Origin: Mycetocola spongiae
GTDB lineage: Bacteria; Actinomycetota; Actinomycetes; Actinomycetales; Microbacteriaceae
Length of the DNA: 64,000 bases
Direction of reading: 5' to 3'
Assembly (NCBI RefSeq): GCF_020424085.1
Contig: NZ_CP080203.1
Coordinates: forward strand, 434,001-498,000
Positions 57,975 through 64,000 of the stretch are shown here, in pieces. Positions within the stretch are counted from its first letter, which is position 1; the number at the start of each line of letters is the position of its first letter. The notes under the pieces are model-generated. The model was not told the DNA's origin, searched no databases, and saw only the letters and a list, made by a program, of their open reading frames with translations. Both the position numbers and the translations under genes were made by a program.

Positions 57975-58016
57975 CGGCGGCCCGGCACACCCCGTGTGTG
58001 CCGGGCCGCCGTTTTT
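57975..58016 (+). terminator. Intrinsic terminator after the HIT gene
   Basis: A 16-bp perfect stem (57975-57990 with 57996-58011), 5-nt loop and TTTTT. Confidence 0.93.
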
Positions 58017-58071
58017 GGTTGGATACCGCGGGTGGCCCGGAGTTATTCCAACCAATAATCCAGCAACACCT

Positions 58072-58100
58072 AATTGGCATGCTTTTTGGGGCGCAATTGG
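58072..58100. promoter_or_regulatory. AATTGG direct repeats upstream of pdxS
   Basis: AATTGG at 58072-58077 and 58095-58100 are 23 bp apart, on the same face of the helix, 27 bp before the pdxS start. MocR-type PdxR regulators use spaced direct repeats before pdxST; no PdxR gene is in the window, so this remains a guess. Confidence 0.35.
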
Positions 58101-58126
58101 TCTGCCGGGGGCGCTAGCGTGGCGGC

Positions 58127-59029
58127 ATGACTACTAACGCAGCCCCCGAAACCTTTGCCAGTAACCGCGTGAAGCGCGGCCTCGCCGATATGCTCAAGGG
58201 CGGTGTCATCATGGACGTGGTGAACGCCGAGCAGGCCCGCATCGCCGAGGATGCCGGCGCCGTGGCCGTGATGGCCCTCGAGCGTGTACCCGCCGATATC
58301 CGCGCCCAGGGTGGCGTGGCTCGGATGAGCGATCCCGACCTGATCGAGGGCATTCGCGCCGAGGTCTCCATCCCCGTGATGGCCAAGGCCCGGATCGGAC
58401 ATTTTGTCGAGGCCCAGGTGCTCGGCGCTCTGCGCGTGGACTTCATCGACGAGTCCGAGGTGCTCAGCCCCGCCGACTACGTGAACCACATCGATAAGTG
58501 GGATTTTGACGTGCCGTTTGTGTGTGGCGCCACCAACCTCGGTGAGGCACTGCGACGCATCACCGAGGGTGCCGCGATGATCCGCTCCAAGGGTGAGGCG
58601 GGCACCGGGGACGTCTCCGAGGCCACCAAGCATATCCGCACCATCCACTCCCAGATCCGCGCACTGGCCGCGCTGAACCCCGATGAGCTCTATGTGGCCG
58701 CGAAGGACCTGCAGGCGCCGTATGGCCTCGTGGCCGAGGTGGCTGCCACCGGGAAGCTGCCCGTGGTGCTTTTTACCGCCGGGGGAGTGGCCACACCCGC
58801 CGACGCCGCAATGATGATGCAGCTGGGGGCCGACGGCGTATTTGTGGGCTCGGGAATCTTTAAATCCGGCAACCCCGAGAAGCGGGCCGCCGCCGTGGTT
58901 AAGGCCACCGCGTTTTATAACGACCCTCAGGTGATTGCGGATGCCTCGCGCGGCCTGGGCGAGGCCATGGTGGGCATCAACGTGAGCGACGTCGCCGCGC
59001 CGCACCGCCTCTCCGAGCGCGGATGGTAG
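58127..59029 (+). CDS. pdxS: Pyridoxal 5'-phosphate synthase lyase subunit PdxS
   Basis: The 300-residue TIM-barrel enzyme builds PLP from ribose 5-phosphate, glyceraldehyde 3-phosphate and ammonia. Catalytic residues D30, K87 (VMAKARIG) and K155 (SKGEAGTG) align with D24, K81 and K149 of the Bacillus enzyme. It assembles as a dodecamer with PdxT, whose gene starts 7 bp before this one stops. Confidence 0.97.
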   Translation: MTTNAAPETFASNRVKRGLADMLKGGVIMDVVNAEQARIAEDAGAVAVMALERVPADIRAQGGVARMSDPDLIEGIRAEVSIPVMAKARIGHFVEAQVLGALRVDFIDESEVLSPADYVNHIDKWDFDVPFVCGATNLGEALRRITEGAAMIRSKGEAGTGDVSEATKHIRTIHSQIRALAALNPDELYVAAKDLQAPYGLVAEVAATGKLPVVLFTAGGVATPADAAMMMQLGADGVFVGSGIFKSGNPEKRAAAVVKATAFYNDPQVIADASRGLGEAMVGINVSDVAAPHRLSERGW

Positions 59030-59619
59030 GAGGAACGCCGCGGATCGGCGTCCTGGCCCTGCAGGGCGGTGTGGCGGAGCATCTGGCGCTGCTGCACCGC
59101 CTCGGGGTGCCCGCCACACGGGTGCGCACCCCCGCCGAGTTGGCCGCCGTGGACGGGCTGATCCTGCCCGGCGGGGAATCGGCGGTCATGGAGAAGCTTG
59201 CCCGGATCTTTGGCCTGCTGGACCCGCTGCGCGCGGCGATAGCAGCGGGGCTGCCGGTCTACGGCACCTGTGCCGGAATGATCCTGCTGGCCGATACCAT
59301 CCTCGATGCGGCCCCGGGGCAGGAGGGCATCGGCGGGCTGGATGCGGCGGTGCGCCGCAATGCCTTTGGCGGCCAGGCCGATTCCTTTGATACCCGGCTG
59401 AGGCTCGCGGGCATCGGCGAGGATATCGACGCCAGCTTCATCCGCGCCCCGCTCCTGGAATCCCACGGGCCCACGGTGCGCGTGCTGGGCACGCTGCCCG
59501 GGGGTCGGATCGTGGCGGCACGCTCCGAAACCCTGCTGGTGACAGCGTTCCATCCCGAGGTCTCGGGGGATGACCGCGTGCACCGCTATTTCCTGGATAT
59601 GGTGCGCGGCCGCGGCTAA
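59023..59619 (+). CDS. pdxT: Pyridoxal 5'-phosphate synthase glutaminase subunit PdxT
   Basis: The 198-residue class I glutaminase releases ammonia from glutamine for PdxS. The nucleophile is C83 in YGTCAGMIL, the His-Glu pair is in TAFHPE, and the GGES oxyanion motif is present (LPGGES). ATG 59023 overlaps pdxS by 7 bp. Confidence 0.96.
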   Translation: MVGGTPRIGVLALQGGVAEHLALLHRLGVPATRVRTPAELAAVDGLILPGGESAVMEKLARIFGLLDPLRAAIAAGLPVYGTCAGMILLADTILDAAPGQEGIGGLDAAVRRNAFGGQADSFDTRLRLAGIGEDIDASFIRAPLLESHGPTVRVLGTLPGGRIVAARSETLLVTAFHPEVSGDDRVHRYFLDMVRGRG

Positions 59620-59654
59620 AACCGGGCCGTGCGACGGCGAAATCATCCCACCCG

Positions 59655-59687
59655 CGAGGGCCTCCCACATTAAGTGCGGGGGCCTCG
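59655..59687 (+). terminator. Hairpin after pdxT
   Basis: CGAGG...CCTCG with inner GC pairs and a CAC/GTG top; no T-run. A weak terminator or transcript-end hairpin before the first yebC gene. Confidence 0.45.
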
Positions 59688-59730
59688 TATGGTGGGGGTT
59701 GATCTACGACCGTAAGGAATAACGATATAT

Positions 59731-60495
59731 ATGGCCGGGCACTCCAAGTGGGCAACGACCAAGCATAAAAAAGCAATCACCGATTCTCGCCGCGCCAAGG
59801 CCTTCACCAAGTTTTTGAAGGGTGTGGAGGTGGCCGCCAAGCTCGGCGGCGCCGATCAGGCCGGAAACCCCGCACTCGTTGAGGCCGTGACCAAGGCCAA
59901 AAAGGCCTCGGTGCCCAACGATAATATCGACCGCGCTATTAAGCGTGGCGCGGGCCTCACGGGTGAGGTTATCGACTATCAGACCATCATGTACGAGGGA
60001 TACGCACAAAACGGCGTGGCCCTGCTGATCGAGTGTCTGACCGATAATAAAAACCGCGCGGCCGCCGAGGTGCGCACAGCGATGACCCGGGGCGGCGGCA
60101 CGATGGCCGATCCCGGAAGCGTGGCCTATAACTTCACGCGCAAGGGACTCATCGTGGTGCCGGCCGAGGCCAGCACCGAGGACGAGATCCTCGCGGCCGT
60201 GCTGGATGCCGGTGCCGAGGAAGTGAACGACGATGTGGATTCCTTCGACGTGATCTGCGATGTGGCCGACCTGATCGCCGTGCGCGATGCGCTGGACGCC
60301 GCGGGCATCGCCTATGACTCCGCCGAGGTGGCGTTTATCCCCAACCTGCGTGTGGACATCGACGCCGATACCGCCGGAAAGGTATTCCGCCTCATCGACG
60401 CACTTGAGGACTGTGACGACGTGCAAAATATCTATGCCAATTATGGCCTGGATGCCGCCACCCAGGCCGAGCTGGCCGCCTCCGCCGAGGACTGA
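59731..60495 (+). CDS. YebC/PmpR family protein, paralogue 1
   Basis: The 254-residue protein has the YebC domains: [16 protein letters not shown] at the start, [30 protein letters not shown] and a C-terminal [20 protein letters not shown]. The family acts as a DNA-binding regulator or, in recent work, as a translation factor relieving stalling at proline stretches. About three quarters of positions match paralogue 2 just downstream. It sits directly after pdxT, the usual place. Confidence 0.93.
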   Translation: MAGHSKWATTKHKKAITDSRRAKAFTKFLKGVEVAAKLGGADQAGNPALVEAVTKAKKASVPNDNIDRAIKRGAGLTGEVIDYQTIMYEGYAQNGVALLIECLTDNKNRAAAEVRTAMTRGGGTMADPGSVAYNFTRKGLIVVPAEASTEDEILAAVLDAGAEEVNDDVDSFDVICDVADLIAVRDALDAAGIAYDSAEVAFIPNLRVDIDADTAGKVFRLIDALEDCDDVQNIYANYGLDAATQAELAASAED

Positions 60496-60516
60496 TCCGG
60501 CGCGCGCCACACCGAG

Positions 60517-60552
60517 CCCCTCGCCCGCAATCTCGCGGACGCGAGGGGTTTT
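60517..60552 (+). terminator. Terminator between the yebC paralogues
   Basis: CCCCTCGC/GCGAGGGG stem with an inner CCGC/GCGG-type helix, followed by TTTT. It means paralogue 2 needs its own promoter; TAGAAT near 60580 is a candidate -10. Confidence 0.8.
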
Positions 60553-60613
60553 GTGCATCGTGCGGGCCGCGGAAACCGTAGAATAGTGGTGATAATCGAA
60601 GAAAAGGGAGCAT

Positions 60614-61372
60614 ATGTCCGGACACTCCAAGTGGGCAACAACCAAACATAAGAAGGCGATCACCGACCAGCGTCGCGCCAAGTCGTTTGCGAAACTCATC
60701 AAGAACATCGAGGTCGCCGCGAAGATCGGTGGCGCCGATCTGTCCGGTAACCCCACCCTGGTAGACGCGATCCAGAAGGCCAAAAAGACCTCGGTTCCGA
60801 ACGATAATATCGATCGCGCCGTAAAGCGTGGAGCGGGCCTCACCGGTGAGGTCATCGACTATACAACCATCGTCTATGAGGGCTATGCCGGCGGGGGAGT
60901 GGCACTCCTGATCGAGTGTCTGACCGATAATAAAAACCGCGCCGCCGCCGATGTGCGCGCCGCGATGACCCGCAACGGTGGCACGATGGCCGATCCCGGA
61001 AGCGTGGCCTATAACTTCTCGCGCAAGGGCCTGATTGTGGTCCCCGCCGCCAATACCACCGAGGACGACATCCTGGGTGCCGTACTGGATGCCGGTGCCG
61101 AGGAGGTCATCGACGAGGGCGATACGTTTGAGATCATCACCGATGTCAGCGATCTTGTGGCCGTGCGTCAGGCGCTGCAGGAGGCCGGAATCGACTATGA
61201 CTCCGCCGATATGGCCTTCATCCCCAACCTCAAGGTGGATGTGGACGCCGAGACCGCGCGCAAGGTTTTCCGCCTCATCGATGCCCTCGAGGACTCCGAT
61301 GACGTGCAGAATATCTATGGCAACTACGGGCTGAGCCCCGAGGTGCAGGCCGAGCTTCAGGCCGAAGACTAG
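60614..61372 (+). CDS. YebC/PmpR family protein, paralogue 2
   Basis: The 252-residue protein starts [17 protein letters not shown] and shares most of its sequence with paralogue 1, with changes concentrated in the N-terminal helices and the last domain. Both are full length, with intact motifs, so both are probably active. AAAAGGGA precedes the ATG. ruvC follows after 17 bp, which is the ancestral yebC position next to ruvC. Confidence 0.94.
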   Translation: MSGHSKWATTKHKKAITDQRRAKSFAKLIKNIEVAAKIGGADLSGNPTLVDAIQKAKKTSVPNDNIDRAVKRGAGLTGEVIDYTTIVYEGYAGGGVALLIECLTDNKNRAAADVRAAMTRNGGTMADPGSVAYNFSRKGLIVVPAANTTEDDILGAVLDAGAEEVIDEGDTFEIITDVSDLVAVRQALQEAGIDYDSADMAFIPNLKVDVDAETARKVFRLIDALEDSDDVQNIYGNYGLSPEVQAELQAED

Positions 61373-61389
61373 GCCGGAGGAAGATTCAG

Positions 61390-61989
61390 GTGGGAACTCG
61401 GGTCCTGGGGGTAGACCCCGGTCTCACCCGGTGCGGCATCGGCGTGGTCGATGTCGCACCGAACCGTCGCGCCACGCTGGTGTTTTATGGCGTGATCCGC
61501 ACCAGCCCCGACCTGGGCATCGATCGCCGCCTGCTGCTGATCGCCGAGGGCCTGGAGGAGGCGATCCTCACCCATCGCCCCACCGCGATGGCGGTCGAGC
61601 GGGTCTTTGCGCAGCAAAACCTCTCCACGGTCATGGGGACCGCGCAGGCCAGCGGCCTGGCGCTCTATTCCGCGGCCAAGCACGGCATCCCCATCGGGAT
61701 GCATACCCCCAGCGAGGTTAAGGCCGCCGTGACCGGCTACGGCAACGCCGAGAAGAAGCAGGTGCAGACCATGGTGGCGCGCGTGCTGGGAATGCCCGAG
61801 CTTCCCCAGCCCGCCGATGCCGCCGATGCGCTGGCCCTGGCGATCTGCCACGCCTGGGGCGGCTCGGTGCCCGTGGGCAAGGCCCCGCACGGCTCGCGAA
61901 GCACGTCCACGATGCCCGCCGGGGCGCTCACGCCCGCGCAGCAGGCCTGGCAGCGCGCCGAGCAGGCCAGCCGCCGCCCGGGACGCTGA
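61390..61989 (+). CDS. ruvC: Holliday junction endonuclease RuvC
   Basis: The 199-residue RNase H-fold nuclease resolves Holliday junctions as a dimer. The acidic site is in GVDPGLT, AVERVF and DAADALALAICH. A disordered C-terminal tail of about 30 residues follows. GTG 61390 has GGAGGA upstream. First gene of ruvCAB. Confidence 0.95.
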   Translation: MGTRVLGVDPGLTRCGIGVVDVAPNRRATLVFYGVIRTSPDLGIDRRLLLIAEGLEEAILTHRPTAMAVERVFAQQNLSTVMGTAQASGLALYSAAKHGIPIGMHTPSEVKAAVTGYGNAEKKQVQTMVARVLGMPELPQPADAADALALAICHAWGGSVPVGKAPHGSRSTSTMPAGALTPAQQAWQRAEQASRRPGR

Positions 61990-62048
61990 TTACCCCCGTT
62001 TACGCGTGGCAGCACGCCGATGTCGGCCGTGGGGCATAGGCTATCACC

Positions 62049-62648
62049 GTGATTGTTAGTCTTCGCGGTACCGTGCTCAGCGCGACCGCCGGCCGTGTGG
62101 CCATCGAGGTGGGCGGCGTCGGTTACGCCGTACAGACAACCCCTGCGTTTGCCCTGGGGCTGCGCCTCGGGTCCGAGGCCTTTGTGCATACCGCGCAGAT
62201 CGTGCGCGAGGATTCCCTGCAGCTCTTCGGGTTTGCCGAGGCGGAGGAACTCGACGTCTTTGAAATCCTGATCGGGGTCACCGGCGTGGGCCCCAAATCC
62301 GCGCTCGGGGTGCTGGCCCAGCTCAGCCCCGATCAGATCGCCGATGCCGTGGCCGCCGAGGACGACTCCGCGTTCCGTAAGGTCTCGGGTATCGGCCCCA
62401 AAACCGCCAAACTGATCATCGTCTCGCTGGCCGGTAAGCTCACGGCCACGCGCCGCGTGAGCGCCACCGCCACCGGCTCCGCCGCGGTGAAGGCCAGCGT
62501 GATCGAGGCCCTGATCGGGCTGGGCTGGGCCGAGCGCTCCGCGGTACCCGCGGTGGAGGCGCTGCTGGCCGAATCGGCCGATCCCTCCGCCGAGACCGTC
62601 CCCAATCTCCTGCGCGCCGCCCTGGCCGCGCTCGGGCCGCAGCGATGA
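62049..62648 (+). CDS. ruvA: Holliday junction branch migration protein RuvA
   Basis: The 199-residue protein has an N-terminal OB fold ([20 protein letters not shown]), two HhH motifs ([12 protein letters not shown] and [13 protein letters not shown]) and a C-terminal RuvB-binding domain. It holds the four-way junction as a tetramer. GTG 62049 follows ruvC by 59 bp; its stop overlaps the ruvB start. Confidence 0.95.
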   Translation: MIVSLRGTVLSATAGRVAIEVGGVGYAVQTTPAFALGLRLGSEAFVHTAQIVREDSLQLFGFAEAEELDVFEILIGVTGVGPKSALGVLAQLSPDQIADAVAAEDDSAFRKVSGIGPKTAKLIIVSLAGKLTATRRVSATATGSAAVKASVIEALIGLGWAERSAVPAVEALLAESADPSAETVPNLLRAALAALGPQR

Positions 62649-63682
62649 GGGCGTTCTCCGAGGGCGCCGAGGCGCTGAGCCCCGACCTCGAATCCGCGGT
62701 GGAGCTTGCCTTCGAGGGGGCGCTGCGCCCCGGCAGCCTCAACGAATTTGTGGGCCAGAGTAAGGTTCGCGGCCAGCTGGAGCTGCTGCTGCGCGCGGCC
62801 GCGATGCAATCGCGCACGGCCGATCACATTCTGCTCGCGGGTCCCCCCGGGCTGGGCAAAACCACCCTGGCCATGATCGTGGCGCATGAGAGCGAGAAGC
62901 CGCTGCGCATGTCCAGCGGTCCCGCGATACAGCATGCGGGCGATCTTGCGGCCGTGCTGTCGAGCCTGGTGCCCGGCGAGGTCCTGTTTATTGATGAGAT
63001 TCACCGGATGGCTCGCTCAGCCGAGGAAATGCTCTATCTGGCCATGGAGGATTTTCGCATCGACATCATGGTGGGTAAGGGCGCCGGGGCCACCTCGGTG
63101 CCGCTCGAGCTCGCCCCGTTCACGCTGGTGGGGGCCACCACGCGCGCGGGCCTGCTGCCCAATCCGCTGCGTGACCGATTTGGCTTCACCGCGCACCTGG
63201 AGTTTTACGCCGAGGACGAACTCGAACGCGTGCTTGCCCGGGCCGCAAACCTCCTCGATCTGGATATCGACCGCGAGGCCCTGGCCGAGATTGCCGGGCG
63301 CTGCCGCGGCACCCCGCGCATCGCGAACCGCCTCCTGCGGCGCGTGCGCGATTATGCGCTGGTGCACGGAACGCGCGCCGATCTCGCCTCGGTGCGGGCT
63401 GCGCTGGAGCTCTATGATGTGGATCCGCTGGGCCTGGACCGCCTCGACCGCGCGGTCATGGACATCCTGCTGCGCCGGTTCGGGGGAGGGCCCGTGGGCC
63501 TGAATACCCTGGCCGTCTCGGTGGGTGAGGAGGCCGAAACGGTCGAGAGCGTGGTGGAGCCCTTCCTCGTGCGAATCGGCCTGATCACCCGCACCCCGCG
63601 CGGTCGCGTGGCCACCGAGGATGCCTACCGCCACTTCGGTATTGACGATCCGCGGGCATCCGGACAGCCTAATAACCTATAA
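62645..63682 (+). CDS. ruvB: Holliday junction helicase RuvB
   Basis: The 345-residue AAA+ motor drives branch migration with RuvA. Walker A is GPPGLGKT (66-73), Walker B LFIDEIHR, the sensor 1 region [10 protein letters not shown], the arginine finger area LRDRFGF and a C-terminal winged helix. ATGA overlap with ruvA shows coupled translation. Confidence 0.97.
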   Translation: MRAFSEGAEALSPDLESAVELAFEGALRPGSLNEFVGQSKVRGQLELLLRAAAMQSRTADHILLAGPPGLGKTTLAMIVAHESEKPLRMSSGPAIQHAGDLAAVLSSLVPGEVLFIDEIHRMARSAEEMLYLAMEDFRIDIMVGKGAGATSVPLELAPFTLVGATTRAGLLPNPLRDRFGFTAHLEFYAEDELERVLARAANLLDLDIDREALAEIAGRCRGTPRIANRLLRRVRDYALVHGTRADLASVRAALELYDVDPLGLDRLDRAVMDILLRRFGGGPVGLNTLAVSVGEEAETVESVVEPFLVRIGLITRTPRGRVATEDAYRHFGIDDPRASGQPNNL

Positions 63683-63751
63683 TTCAGACGAAGACTTCAA
63701 ACCCCCAAATAAAACTGCGGCCTTTGGCTGCGAAAGGTTCTGCGTAAAACC

Positions 63752-64000
63752 ATGGAAAATCTCATGACCCCGATCATGCTCGCCGTGATGGCCCTGCTCA
63801 TCTTCTTCATGTTCCGCAACGGACAGAAGCGTAAGAAGGACCTCGCGACGATGCAGGAGAAGGTTGTTCCCGGCGCCGAGGTCATGACCAATGGCGGCAT
63901 CTTCGGAACGATCCTCTCGATCGATGAGGACGAGAATAAGGTACTCCTGGAGACCTCTCCCGGCACCGTGCTGACGGTTCACCGCCAGATCATCGCGCGC
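63752..64000 (+). CDS. yajC: Preprotein translocase subunit YajC (3' end outside window)
   Basis: The frame is open to the window edge. It starts MENLMTPIMLAVMALLIFF, a single N-terminal transmembrane helix, followed by QKRKKDLATMQEKVVPGAEV and TNGGIFGTI, typical of YajC, which joins SecDF in the Sec translocon. secD and secF normally follow. At least 83 residues are visible; the stop lies beyond base 64000. Confidence 0.92.
   Translation, partial: MENLMTPIMLAVMALLIFFMFRNGQKRKKDLATMQEKVVPGAEVMTNGGIFGTILSIDEDENKVLLETSPGTVLTVHRQIIAR

Overview
The window is GC-rich and densely coded. Gene content and order point to an actinobacterium, most likely a member of the Microbacteriaceae. Evidence: the blocks DUF4193-DUF3093-dut-DUF3710-DUF3159, dxs...rnd-DUF3000 and thrS-HIT-pdxS-pdxT-yebC-ruvCAB-yajC, which are conserved between Micrococcales and mycobacteria; a SepH division protein; many GTG starts; and several starts that look leaderless. 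The species cannot be named from this sequence alone.

Layout. 1-6.7 kb: the 3' end of parE and the complete parC of topoisomerase IV, enclosing a secreted M23 peptidase with a seven-repeat propeller domain and a MarR/EamA efflux-type pair. 6.8-12.1 kb: a phosphodiesterase, sepH, and the DUF4193/DUF3093/dut/DUF3710/DUF3159 block. 12.1-18.2 kb: aconitase with an operator-like palindrome, a decayed sigma-factor fragment, then dxs and a lipoprotein. 18.2-23.4 kb: fadB/fadA, RNase D and DUF3000. 23.5-32.6 kb: an alpha/beta hydrolase, an IclR regulator and a complete histidine utilisation cluster (hutG, hutH, hutU, a permease, hutI) that turns histidine into glutamate and formamide. 32.6-36.0 kb: a threefold 75-bp repeat, a RibD-like reductase, SufE, a rhodanese and ZapE. 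36.1-45.2 kb: accessory genes, namely a TetR/DUF1304/oxidoreductase set, a VOC protein, AmtB behind GlnR-like boxes, a PemK-like protein, MgtC, and several small membrane or secreted proteins.

45.3-54.6 kb is the most unusual part. A tRNA-Gly(GCC)/tRNA-Cys(GCA)/tRNA-Val(GAC) trio occurs twice in the same orientation, about 8.5 kb apart, with identical tRNA sequences. Exactly between the copies lies a sulfur-themed set: a methionine-type ABC importer (metN, metI, metQ), a second MetQ-like binding protein held by a membrane helix, an acyl-CoA-dehydrogenase-fold flavin monooxygenase, an NtaA/DszA-type luciferase-like monooxygenase that seems to start at ATT, and an aldo/keto reductase. My inference is that these genes import and oxidatively break down organosulfur compounds, and that the segment could be lost by recombination between the tRNA repeats.

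54.7-64 kb is a housekeeping run: an ECF transporter S component with a leaderless promoter, thrS, a HIT protein, the PLP synthase genes pdxS/pdxT, two tandem YebC paralogues, the RuvC/RuvA/RuvB recombination machinery and the start of yajC. The window opens inside parE and closes inside yajC. No CRISPR array, rRNA, transposase or integrase was seen.
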